Positions 8,579-14,717 of a DNA stretch of 14,836 nucleotides are shown one piece after another. Under the pieces are notes generated by a model. That model was given only the letters and a program-made list of their open reading frames with translations, searched no databases and was not told the origin of the DNA. Numbering within the stretch: the first letter of the stretch is position 1; each line of letters starts with the position of its first letter. Source of the DNA: an uncultured Erysipelotrichaceae bacterium (lineage in GTDB: Bacteria > Bacillota_I > Bacilli_A > RF39 > UBA660); assembly GCA_902766545.1 (NCBI GenBank), contig CACXEC010000061.1, forward strand, positions 1 through 14,836, in the 5' to 3' direction. The translations under genes were made by a program, and so were the position numbers.

Positions 8579-10889
8579 TATTGTCGCCTCCAAGTATGGT
8601 AAGATTATTATCTACTTTTATATATTCAAGATCTTTTTCAGTTTTATAACATACTGATTTATATGGACAGAATTCACATGATATGTTTTCTATTCCAACA
8701 ATTTTAGGATTTATATTAAATTTTGCATTTTTAACGTTTATAATGCATTCATTAATTTTTTCTTCTGTTAGTGATTCTAATTTATTAAAATCCTCGTCTG
8801 TTAAAACTTTTGAATAAGAACTAAAACCATTTGATGTTAGTTTCATACCACTAATATATTCACTATTTTCATATGTTGGATCAAAGGCTTGTAATAATGC
8901 CTCATTACCTAAAGTGTAGCCGGCAAGTCTTAGGGATTTTTCATATTGTTCACTACTACTTTTTTCAAGTTCTTTATTAAAAACTGGCTTTAATATATGT
9001 TGTAAATATATTCCAATAATTTTTGATTCTGGGTATATTTTTCTAATTAAGTAGATATATGTAGGTAATTGTAAATTTAATCCATATTTTGCTAGTTTTA
9101 AATCTATACTTGGAATTCCTGTTTTATAATCAATTAAAACATAATTATTTTCATAACTCATTATTTTGTCAATAATCCCAATAAAATTTGTATTATTAAT
9201 TTCTACATTAATTTTTTTCTCTGTTTCAATTGTTTGATATTTAGTAATTCTTTGAAATGATTTAATATAATCTATTGCGGAAGTTAGTTCAGATAAAATT
9301 TTATTTAAAAAGAATTTGTTTTCATTGGTTAAATCAAATGGATGGTTACTAATAAATTCTTGTTTAATGTTTTCATAGTTAAAGTTATCGTCATATATTT
9401 TAGATAGAATAAAGTGGCATAAATTTCCTGTCCAAGTATCAAAAGTTTCTTTTTGCATATTTAATTTTAAAATATTGTCGCAGTAATATTTAAATGAGCA
9501 TTCATAATAAGTATTCATTTTGGAATAAGATAGATTAAATTTAAAATCATCTTTTAATTTTACTTTTTGATAAGAATTATCGTAAGTTAAATAATTATGA
9601 TTTGGATAAGTTGCTAGTAAATTTTCAAGTTCTTTGTTTGCCCAACTATATTTTTGAAAATTGTCTAGAAGAATTCCCAAGTTAAAAATATTACTCTTAT
9701 TTGAATAATTGGATGATTTATAATCTACATTAATAACTTTGTAATTAAAATCTCTTATTAATGATGATTCTTTTAATTCACTATTTAAGTTTTGCTTAGC
9801 TGATGTAAGGCATAAGTTCTTTATATTTTTAATTATATTAAACCATTTATTTTTTTCAATATTGTTTTTTTCAGGTGTCGTTTCTAAAAAAGTAAATTTT
9901 TCGCTATCATTTATATAATCAGTGTCTTTAAAATTTTGGGGAATATACTCGGCATTAAAATCGATTACATAAATATAATCATTATCAGTAAAATAATCGT
10001 CGAAAAGATTTGTGCAATTAATGGCATTGGTGTATTTCTTAGTTGGCGTCATAGTGGTTTTAAGTTCATATTCTAGCATATCTTTTACGTTATTTTTATC
10101 ATCTTCCCAGTAATATTTATTTAAAATATCGATAATTAAGTCCTTCATGTCATTATCTTTAATGCTCGCTATATATTCATTTACATTATCTAGATTAAGT
10201 AGTAAATCATAACCTACTTTTGTTTCATAAAGTGAAGAATTAGAGGGAGTATTAATATTTAAATTATAGTTATTAAATATTCTTTTTATAGTGGTTTCAT
10301 TGTCTTTATTCATACCATATATATAAACGTCATTAAGGTTGAGTTTATTATTTATGATATCATTAGCAATAAATTCGATTTCATAGTTTAGGTGTTCAAA
10401 GTTGTAAATTTGATGAGTATAATTGTTATCATATTTGGGAATATATTTTATATTTACAATATCTTTTATTAAATCAATAAGTTTTAGATAGTATTTATTA
10501 ATGTAGTCAAAACCAAAAACAAAAACGTCTTTATTTTTTATATATTGTTTAAAGTACGTGTCTTCAATTAATAATTGTTCTTTTACGAGTTTATCTTTTA
10601 AAATTTTTAAATTATTTAATTTATTATTTGTGTAGTTTTTATCAAATATATAATACATATTTTCAATTAACTCTTTGGCATTTTCATAGCTTATACTTTG
10701 TTTTTTCATTATATAATTAATTGCTAAAACATCATAATCAAATTGAATATGTTTTGCTAGCTCTTTAAAAGTCATTATCTTAATATTATACATTTCATTT
10801 AATGAATTTAAATATTTTATTGTTTTAACTTTAAGATTGTCAGGAATAATTAATATAGAATTGTCGGTTAAATACTTATCTAGTTGCAT
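8565..10889 (-). CDS. addB: Nuclease subunit B of AddAB (AddB), Walker A absent
   Basis: The protein has 774 residues, much shorter than Bacillus AddB (about 1166). The C-terminal half is a typical AddB nuclease: His492 in 'GNLCHF', Asp574 in GIIDK, the D587-Y588-K589 triad and Gln607/Tyr611 in 'LNLQLPTY'. Four cysteines that would hold the [4Fe-4S] staple are present: Cys464 in 'YYECSFKYYC', then Cys738-x2-Cys741-x5-Cys747, the same C-x2-C-x5-C spacing as Bacillus AddB. The N-terminal half should be the inactivated helicase-like part. Where Bacillus AddB has a GxxGSGKT P-loop, this protein reads 'SILIIPDNLKVKT', with no P-loop anywhere near. It is therefore probably a nuclease and scaffold subunit without nucleotide binding. 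It starts at ATG 10889 after AGGTGAT (10899-10893) and overlaps addA. Confidence 0.9.
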   Translation of the reverse strand: MQLDKYLTDNSILIIPDNLKVKTIKYLNSLNEMYNIKIMTFKELAKHIQFDYDVLAINYIMKKQSISYENAKELIENMYYIFDKNYTNNKLNNLKILKDKLVKEQLLIEDTYFKQYIKNKDVFVFGFDYINKYYLKLIDLIKDIVNIKYIPKYDNNYTHQIYNFEHLNYEIEFIANDIINNKLNLNDVYIYGMNKDNETTIKRIFNNYNLNINTPSNSSLYETKVGYDLLLNLDNVNEYIASIKDNDMKDLIIDILNKYYWEDDKNNVKDMLEYELKTTMTPTKKYTNAINCTNLFDDYFTDNDYIYVIDFNAEYIPQNFKDTDYINDSEKFTFLETTPEKNNIEKNKWFNIIKNIKNLCLTSAKQNLNSELKESSLIRDFNYKVINVDYKSSNYSNKSNIFNLGILLDNFQKYSWANKELENLLATYPNHNYLTYDNSYQKVKLKDDFKFNLSYSKMNTYYECSFKYYCDNILKLNMQKETFDTWTGNLCHFILSKIYDDNFNYENIKQEFISNHPFDLTNENKFFLNKILSELTSAIDYIKSFQRITKYQTIETEKKINVEINNTNFIGIIDKIMSYENNYVLIDYKTGIPSIDLKLAKYGLNLQLPTYIYLIRKIYPESKIIGIYLQHILKPVFNKELEKSSSEQYEKSLRLAGYTLGNEALLQAFDPTYENSEYISGMKLTSNGFSSYSKVLTDEDFNKLESLTEEKINECIINVKNAKFNINPKIVGIENISCEFCPYKSVCYKTEKDLEYIKVDNNLTILGGDNNELD
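8587..8591 (-). promoter_or_regulatory. Ribosome binding site of addA, inside addB
   Basis: GGAGG on the minus strand, eight bases upstream of the ATG at 8578. It lies within the last codons of addB and decides the addA start. Confidence 0.8.
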
Positions 10890-10905
10890 ACTATCACCTA
10901 TGTAA

Positions 10906-10914
10906 ATTATATCA
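10906..10914 (-). promoter_or_regulatory. Extended -10 promoter for addB-addA
   Basis: TGATATAAT on the minus strand (10914-10906) is a perfect -10 hexamer with the TGn extension. No good -35 is visible at 16-18 bp; that zone is the terminator of the upstream gene. The predicted start near 10899 leaves a leader of about ten bases that is nearly all ribosome binding site. Confidence 0.55.
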
Positions 10915-10916
10915 TT

Positions 10917-10941
10917 AAAAAAAATAACTAAATAGTTATTT
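10917..10941 (-). terminator. Intrinsic terminator ending the protease-like/VanY operon
   Basis: AAATAACTA (10922-10930) and TAGTTATTT (10933-10941) are perfect inverted repeats around a two-base centre, so the real loop is probably four to six bases. On the minus strand they lead into eight T (10924-10917). The hairpin includes the stop codon of the small gene and lies directly upstream of the addB -10. Confidence 0.65.
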
Positions 10942-11185
10942 CTTTATCTTTTTTGACTTTAGTTATTCTTAATACCATGGTTGGATCAAAATGATAAGCG
11001 ACTATATCATCTTTAATATTATATCTTTTAGCTATATCTAAAATGGCACTTGCTACTTCATCTTCTTTTTCATTAATTACATATTTAAACCATTCACTTT
11101 TGTTTTTAAATCCTTTGTTTAAGGCATTTATAGTGTCTTTTTTTTGTAATGCGATTAATTCTAATTTTAAATCATCTATTGTCAT
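10928..11185 (-). CDS. Small cytoplasmic protein, unrecognised
   Basis: The protein has 85 residues, with no signal peptide or membrane segment. It is rich in charged residues and mainly helical in character (residues 1-60), with a short strand-like tail 'DPTMVLRITKV'. No motif was recognised. AAGGAG on the minus strand (11196-11191) gives a strong ribosome binding site overlapping the stop of the VanY-like gene, so it is the last gene of that operon. A terminator follows at once. Confidence 0.7.
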   Translation of the reverse strand: MTIDDLKLELIALQKKDTINALNKGFKNKSEWFKYVINEKEDEVASAILDIAKRYNIKDDIVAYHFDPTMVLRITKVKKDKEITI

Positions 11186-11194
11186 AAATACTCC

Positions 11195-12169
11195 TTAATT
11201 TGCGTATTTTGAATTTATTCCAAAGTATTCTTCCATTGTTCGCCAAGTACCATTGTTATAGAGTTCTTTAGCAAGTTCTTTACCAACATATCTAATATGC
11301 CATGGTTCAAATATATAACCTGTTTCATCGCTTTTTCCTTCAGGATATCGAATAATATAACCATATAAATAACAGTTATTCGCTACCCATTTTCCCTCGG
11401 CGGTATCTTTAAATGATGTTGTTATTGTGTTTAAATCGAATGCAAGCCCTGTTTGATGTTCAGAGTGACCAGGACGGGCAGAAGATTTGTCTGCAGCAGC
11501 TTTTCCTTTTCTATTTACGTATTGGTTATATAAATCTCTTTGATAGTAATATCCTCTATATCCACTTTGAATCCATAATTTAAGACCAAGAGCGGCGGCA
11601 TCACTTTTCATCTCTTGCCATGCTTTATATGCTTCATTATCGATGCATTCACGGCAAAATCCTTTCATTGATTCAGTTATTTTAATATGTGTATTTGTAG
11701 GAACCCAATTTTCATTCAGGGCATAAGTTTTATTAGCAATTAAATAGCCATCAACATAGTATGCTCCATTTTGGTATTCTATTTTATAACCTTTAGATGA
11801 TGTTCCTATTAATTTGCTTGGATCTACTTCTTTTTGAATATCAACTTTTTGAGTAGTGGTTATTTTTTTTGTGGTTGTTTTAGTAGACGATTGAACTGTT
11901 GTTGGTTTTATTGTGGTTGTTGTTTGAGTGGTTGTAGTGGTACTTATAGTTGTCGTAATTTCAGTATTATTTTCGTCGGATATTATAGTATTTGACTTTA
12001 TCATTAAAAATGGCCCCCTAATTAAAAATATAATTAATATTACTAAGATAACAATTATTATATTTAGCATTAATTTCTTTTTAGATACTTTTTTTATTAA
12101 TAATATTAGAATATATAATAGCCCTAATAATAATGGACCATATGTAATTATTACATTTGTACTAATCAT
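11195..12169 (-). CDS. Membrane-anchored D-alanyl-D-alanine carboxypeptidase (VanY/M15B)
   Basis: The protein has 324 residues. Two hydrophobic segments (about 5-26 and 33-54) form a membrane anchor. A Thr-rich linker (about 70-108) spaces the enzyme from the membrane. 'YYVDGYLIANKTYAL' (about 137-151) starts the peptidase domain. The zinc site is complete: SEHQTGLAFD gives His238 and Asp245, and EPWH gives His291 with catalytic Glu288. 'SGYRGYYYQRDLY' is the usual substrate-side motif. The family removes the terminal D-Ala of peptidoglycan stem peptides; nothing indicates vancomycin resistance. Its ATG overlaps the preceding stop as ATGA, with GAGGTGG just upstream, so it is translationally coupled to the protease-like gene. 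The presence of cell-wall trimming argues the host has peptidoglycan. Confidence 0.9.
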   Translation of the reverse strand: MISTNVIITYGPLLLGLLYILILLIKKVSKKKLMLNIIIVILVILIIFLIRGPFLMIKSNTIISDENNTEITTTISTTTTTQTTTTIKPTTVQSSTKTTTKKITTTQKVDIQKEVDPSKLIGTSSKGYKIEYQNGAYYVDGYLIANKTYALNENWVPTNTHIKITESMKGFCRECIDNEAYKAWQEMKSDAAALGLKLWIQSGYRGYYYQRDLYNQYVNRKGKAAADKSSARPGHSEHQTGLAFDLNTITTSFKDTAEGKWVANNCYLYGYIIRYPEGKSDETGYIFEPWHIRYVGKELAKELYNNGTWRTMEEYFGINSKYAN

Positions 12170-12972
12170 TTTTCCACCTCATATTCAATATTATTTTTAT
12201 CTAAGAAGTCTTTTATTGTTTCAATATTAATTGCAATTCCAATTTTAAAGGGGATACTATTAGTTTCTATAACTTTATATCCTGAAATCATCCCTACTAG
12301 TTTACCATCTCTAGTCATAATTGGCCCGCCTTCTTGACCATTAATTATTTGGTTGTTCATTTCAAACATAGTTATTTTTTCGTCTTTATCTGCAATATTT
12401 CTGCATACTATTCCATTTGTGGGAAATATCGGAAAATTCAAATAATTATAATTTACCTTTATTCTTTTATTTTCATTATCATATTCAAAAGCTTTATATT
12501 CTGGGAAGGTAAAACCTACCCCACATATATCAGTACCTATTTCAGGATTCTTTTTAGCAAATATTGGAAAGTCTTTAACGAAAATATTTCCTTTTTTTTC
12601 AATGCTAACAACAGCTAAATCTAATGAAGGGTGTTTAATAATATTTAACTTTCCTGCATCTTTAGCAATATCCATTATTATACTGTGAATTCCAATTAGT
12701 GTATCATCTTTAATTCCGTATTTTTGCTCTATTTTTTTAGCCTTTTTTGGACTTGAATCAATTTCCTTTATAATTTTTTCGTATGTTTCATTATATTCCG
12801 AAGAAGTTAAAAAGATATCTGCATTACGTGCAGTTGTTAAAATATCACCATTTTTATTTAAAACTATCATGGTAGAAATGTCATTGATAACTTGTCTATC
12901 TTTATAAAAAAGTCGACCTATTAAAAGTGGTCTTGTGAATTCTAATGCTTTTTTTATTGCTTTTGTATACAT
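12166..12972 (-). CDS. Trypsin-fold protein lacking catalytic His and Ser (pseudoprotease)
   Basis: The protein has 268 residues and no convincing signal peptide. The S1/HtrA-type fold shows in 'STMIVLNKNGDILTTARNA' (33-51), 'HPSLDLAVVSIE' (114-125) and 'NGQEGGPIMTRDGKLVGMISG' (211-231). In active enzymes the first block reads LTNAHV and the last GxSGGP. Here Arg49 stands at the His position and Glu214 at the Ser position, while Asp118 is kept. Catalysis by the normal triad is therefore unlikely; a binding or regulatory role for the adjacent peptidase is inferred. A long insert with many Lys and Glu (about 60-95) separates the first two blocks. The gene ends in TGA, inside the start of the VanY-like gene. 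It is transcribed from an extended -10 promoter at 13005-12997. Confidence 0.75.
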   Translation of the reverse strand: MYTKAIKKALEFTRPLLIGRLFYKDRQVINDISTMIVLNKNGDILTTARNADIFLTSSEYNETYEKIIKEIDSSPKKAKKIEQKYGIKDDTLIGIHSIIMDIAKDAGKLNIIKHPSLDLAVVSIEKKGNIFVKDFPIFAKKNPEIGTDICGVGFTFPEYKAFEYDNENKRIKVNYNYLNFPIFPTNGIVCRNIADKDEKITMFEMNNQIINGQEGGPIMTRDGKLVGMISGYKVIETNSIPFKIGIAINIETIKDFLDKNNIEYEVEK

Positions 12973-12996
12973 ATATCATCTTTTCCTAACATATAA

Positions 12997-13005
12997 AGTA
13001 TATCA
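12997..13005 (-). promoter_or_regulatory. Extended -10 promoter of the protease-like/VanY operon
   Basis: TGATATACT on the minus strand (13005-12997). The -35 is poor (TTAAAC at 13025-13020, 17 bp spacing). It faces away from the plus-strand promoter next to it. Confidence 0.45.
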
Positions 13006-13038
13006 TAAGTTTTGGAAAAGTTTAATATTTATGATATA
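12999..13038. repeat. Inverted repeat linking two divergent promoters
   Basis: TATATCATA (12999-13007) and TATGATATA (13030-13038) are exact inverted copies separated by 22 bp. Each contains most of the -10 of one divergent promoter. The similarity continues loosely outward (CTTTAT on one side, TTTAT on the other). Confidence 0.5.
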
Positions 13039-13040
13039 TT
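13012..13040 (+). promoter_or_regulatory. Promoter of the gene at 13066
   Basis: TTGGAA (13012-13017), 17 bp, TATATT (13035-13040), with TGA before the -10 making it an extended -10. Predicted start near 13047, just before GAGG at 13053-13056. Confidence 0.6.
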
Positions 13041-13065
13041 TATTAGGAATTTGAGGCGATTCTTA

Positions 13066-13464
13066 ATGAAAGAAATAATTATAAATCCGAGTAATATTAT
13101 TGATAATGAAATAACGGATAGAAAAGAGATTAATAATTATATTTTTAAATACAATAATAAAATTTTATTAAAAAAGCATCATAATTCTTATTATTTTATT
13201 CATGATGAAGATTTAAATATGTCATATAAAAAGGAATTATTTGTAATTAAAAATGAATATGATGAAGATTATCCTTTTGTAGGCGATAAATGTTTAACTA
13301 AAAAATGTTTTTACTTAATAGAGGGAGATGTTAATATTGAAAACACTGAATGGATTGAGCTAAATGAATTAATACAAAAACTTGATGCGCAGAGATATAA
13401 TAATCCAAGGGTTCAAAGTATAACTGATGAAATTATAGAAATTATAAGTTATTTGACAAATTAA
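13066..13464 (+). CDS. Small protein, unrecognised, faint Nudix-like pattern
   Basis: The protein has 132 residues, cytoplasmic and acidic. ATG 13066 is preceded by GAGG (13053-13056). An in-frame TTG at 13012 is part of the promoter and was rejected. The order 'IFKYNNKILLKKHHNSYYFIHDEDL', 'KKCFYLIEG' and 'TEWIELNELIQKL' recalls the strands and the 'W..l.el' helix of Nudix hydrolases. The Nudix box (GX5EX7REUXEEXGU) is missing, so catalytic Nudix activity is not supported. The gene lies between the divergent promoter pair and the tandem paralogs. The promoter of the next gene overlaps its last codons. Confidence 0.65.
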   Translation: MKEIIINPSNIIDNEITDRKEINNYIFKYNNKILLKKHHNSYYFIHDEDLNMSYKKELFVIKNEYDEDYPFVGDKCLTKKCFYLIEGDVNIENTEWIELNELIQKLDAQRYNNPRVQSITDEIIEIISYLTN

Positions 13465-13481
13465 ATAAAATTTGTTAATAT
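13453..13481 (+). promoter_or_regulatory. Promoter of tandem paralog 1
   Basis: Consensus -35 TTGACA (13453-13458), 17 bp, TAATAT (13476-13481), with TGT before the -10 (extended). The -35 lies inside the end of the preceding gene. Predicted start about 13488. Confidence 0.75.
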
Positions 13482-13491
13482 ATTTTTCATT

Positions 13492-13506
13492 AAAAAAAGG
13501 GGGGGG
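13492..13506 (+). repeat. A7G8 homopolymer at the ribosome binding site
   Basis: Seven A (13492-13498) are followed by eight G (13499-13506), ending six bases before the ATG at 13513. The G tract takes the place of the Shine-Dalgarno sequence. Such a long G run is rare in DNA this A+T-rich and is prone to slippage. Confidence 0.8.
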
Positions 13507-13512
13507 TTATAC

Positions 13513-13938
13513 ATGCAAGATGGTAAAGTGTTAACTACATATGATGAAATGTCAAAAAGACAAAAGTATATATTAAGACAATTAAGAAGACCGGTTGGTG
13601 CAACTTCACTAGAATATGTGGAGGAAGTAATGATAGATGTTGAAAAAGCTAGAGAAATTGCAGAGCTTGCAATTAAAAATGGTCTTTCACATATTACTTT
13701 AGATGCAGAAGATTTAGCTTTAATTTTATTATCATTAGGCATTGGAGTTAATAAACGTAGTGCAGCAGATTTATACTTACTTGAAGATTATCCAATTACT
13801 GAACAATATATTAAAGATGAAATTAATACAGTTGTTCATTGGTATAAAGAAGATTTAGATGAAATCTATGATGTTGTAATGCAAATACTAAATATGAAAG
13901 AAGCACAAAGTAAAGAAATAATGAGCTTAGGAAAATAA
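13513..13938 (+). CDS. Tandem paralog 1 of an unrecognised family
   Basis: The protein has 141 residues, with no signal peptide or membrane segment; it is strongly charged and probably mostly helical. It shares with the next gene, in order, a 'YD' near residues 10-11, 'YVEEVMID' (36-43), 'DLALILLSLGIGVNKR' (about 65-80), 'DEIYDVVMQIL' (about 117-127) and a C-terminal Met-Ser-Leu. The conserved core 'DL..ILL..GIGV..R' is the best family signature; no known domain was matched. It is a single-gene unit with its own near-consensus promoter and terminator, so it is probably well expressed. The ATG follows the G8 tract at the ribosome binding site. Confidence 0.8.
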   Translation: MQDGKVLTTYDEMSKRQKYILRQLRRPVGATSLEYVEEVMIDVEKAREIAELAIKNGLSHITLDAEDLALILLSLGIGVNKRSAADLYLLEDYPITEQYIKDEINTVVHWYKEDLDEIYDVVMQILNMKEAQSKEIMSLGK

Positions 13939-13951
13939 GCTTTTTATTTTT
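13923..13951 (+). terminator. Intrinsic terminator of paralog 1
   Basis: AGCTTA (13924-13929) pairs with TAAGCT (13936-13941), plus a G-T pair outside, around loop GGAAAA. It runs into TTTTTATTTTT (13941-13951). The 5' arm is the Ser-Leu coding part of the gene end. Confidence 0.65.
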
Positions 13952-13972
13952 AAGAAAATCTATTAAATATTA

Positions 13973-14002
13973 TTGACTAATAAATAAATTGGTTGTTAGA
14001 AT
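13973..14002 (+). promoter_or_regulatory. Promoter of tandem paralog 2
   Basis: TTGACT (13973-13978), 18 bp, TAGAAT (13997-14002), with TGT before the -10. The design (TTGAC, then TGTTA at the -10) matches that of paralog 1, suggesting the upstream region was duplicated together with the gene. Confidence 0.65.
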
Positions 14003-14027
14003 ATTATTTTATAAGTGGGAGGTTTTT

Positions 14028-14489
14028 ATGGTAACAAATTTAGATGGTAAAAGAGTTCCTTATGTTGGATATAAGGATACAAAAGTAGATAAAGAACTTA
14101 GAAGTATGTATGATAGTCTAACAAGAGGAGAACAAAGAAGATTAAAAAAAGAATCTAAAAAACTGGATTCAACAAAATATGAGTATTTAGAGGAAATTCT
14201 AATTGATTATAATAATGCTTTTACATTTGCTACAGAGGTTCAATATGATTTAGATTTTGATATTGATTTAAATGATTTAATAAATATTTTGTTATTTTTT
14301 GGTATTGGGGTTCAAAGGAGAAGACCTGATGAAATTTCATTAATTAGTGGGGAATCTGCTGAAAGCTTAAAGAATGATCAAGATAGACTTGCTAAAGACT
14401 ATGAGGATAAGATTTTAGATATTTATGACATAGTTATGCGTACTCTAGAAAAAACTAAGAATCAAAATAATAAAGTTATGAGTCTTTAA
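14028..14489 (+). CDS. Tandem paralog 2 of an unrecognised family
   Basis: The protein has 154 residues. ATG 14028 is chosen because GTGGGAGG (14015-14022) lies five bases upstream; an in-frame start at 13989 would fall between the promoter elements. It matches paralog 1 at 'YEYLEEILID' (about 45-54), 'DLINILLFFGIGVQRRRPDEISL' (about 77-99), 'LDIYDIVMRTLE' and the final 'VMSL'. The N-terminal part is more basic ('RGEQRRLKKESKK'). Outside the core the two proteins have diverged strongly, so the duplication is old. It has its own promoter and terminator. No function can be assigned; a small helical cytoplasmic protein is all the sequence supports. Confidence 0.8.
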   Translation: MVTNLDGKRVPYVGYKDTKVDKELRSMYDSLTRGEQRRLKKESKKLDSTKYEYLEEILIDYNNAFTFATEVQYDLDFDIDLNDLINILLFFGIGVQRRRPDEISLISGESAESLKNDQDRLAKDYEDKILDIYDIVMRTLEKTKNQNNKVMSL

Positions 14490-14501
14490 GACTCTTTTAT
14501 T
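14480..14501 (+). terminator. Intrinsic terminator of paralog 2
   Basis: GAGTC (14480-14484) pairs with GACTC (14490-14494) around TTTAA, which contains the stop codon, then TTTTATT. As in paralog 1 the stem starts in the Met-Ser-Leu codons. Confidence 0.65.
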
Positions 14502-14626
14502 ATGTAAAATAATATTTTAATTTTGATACTTTTGCCATGCTTAAGCTGATTTTTGTTTGCTAAAAATGAATGAAGAAAATGTCATTCATATAGTTTAAAA
14601 AATTAAATAAAAGCTATAAAAGCATA
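14502..14626. other. Intergenic stretch with one clear hairpin
   Basis: No credible gene is seen in either strand. It holds a palindrome GCTTAAGC (14539-14546) and an eight-base inverted repeat ATGAATGA/TCATTCAT (14566-14573 and 14582-14589) with an eight-base loop and no T run after it. TATAAA at 14615-14620 could be a -10 for the RNA proposed downstream, but no good -35 is visible. Confidence 0.4.
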
Positions 14627-14706
14627 TTTCACAAACGGGCAATAAACGTTTGTTCACTTGTGGGGAGGGTGAAAAATGTTAAAAGCGAGTTTATTCTCGT
14701 TTTTTT
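14627..14706 (+). ncRNA. Candidate structured RNA or leader ending in a terminator
   Basis: Several pairings compete here: ACAAACG/CGTTTGT (14631-14637 with 14647-14653), CACAA/TTGTG (14630-14634 with 14658-14662), TTTCAC/GTGAAA (14627-14632 with 14669-14674) and TTCAC/GTGAA (14653-14657 with 14669-14673). The last places GGGGAGG in its loop. An intrinsic terminator closes the segment. GGGGAGGG (14662-14669) is also a strong ribosome binding site for a 13-codon frame (14676-14717) that runs through the terminator. It could be a small RNA, an attenuating leader, or a leader peptide region. No known riboswitch class was matched. Confidence 0.35.
14681..14706 (+). terminator. Intrinsic terminator upstream of the CIRCE promoter
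   Basis: AAAAGCGAG (14681-14689) pairs with CTCGTTTTT (14696-14704), one G-U pair, around loop TTTATT, with the T run reaching 14706. It is the most G+C-rich stem in the window. Confidence 0.7.
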
Positions 14707-14717
14707 GTTCCATATAA

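Noticed and set aside
4055..10889. Phage or plasmid defence island centred on the helicases
   Set aside because: The two larger genes are housekeeping AddA and AddB with intact motifs; no nuclease-ATPase or toxin partners, integrase or mobile gene lies nearby.
12166..12168. Mycoplasma-type genetic code (TGA as Trp)
   Set aside because: TGA ends the trypsin-fold gene exactly at the overlap with the next start, and tryptophans in all genes use TGG.
11928..12230. Plus-strand open frame rich in Val and Ile
   Set aside because: It is the complement of the Thr-rich linker and membrane segments of the VanY-like gene, and has no ribosome binding site.
12334..12618. Plus-strand open frame opposite the trypsin-fold gene
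   Set aside because: Aromatic and Ile-rich composition typical of an antisense shadow in A+T-rich DNA; the minus-strand protein has clear family motifs.
13066..13464. Active Nudix hydrolase
   Set aside because: The strand pattern is suggestive but the GX5EX7REUXEEXGU box is absent.
13461..13742. Minus-strand Ser-rich open frame opposite paralog 1
   Set aside because: Overlaps the promoter and core of paralog 1, whose reading is supported by its tandem relative.
14627..14706. T-box leader before the clp gene
   Set aside because: No T-box consensus and no specifier stem, and the gene has its own CIRCE promoter downstream of the terminator.
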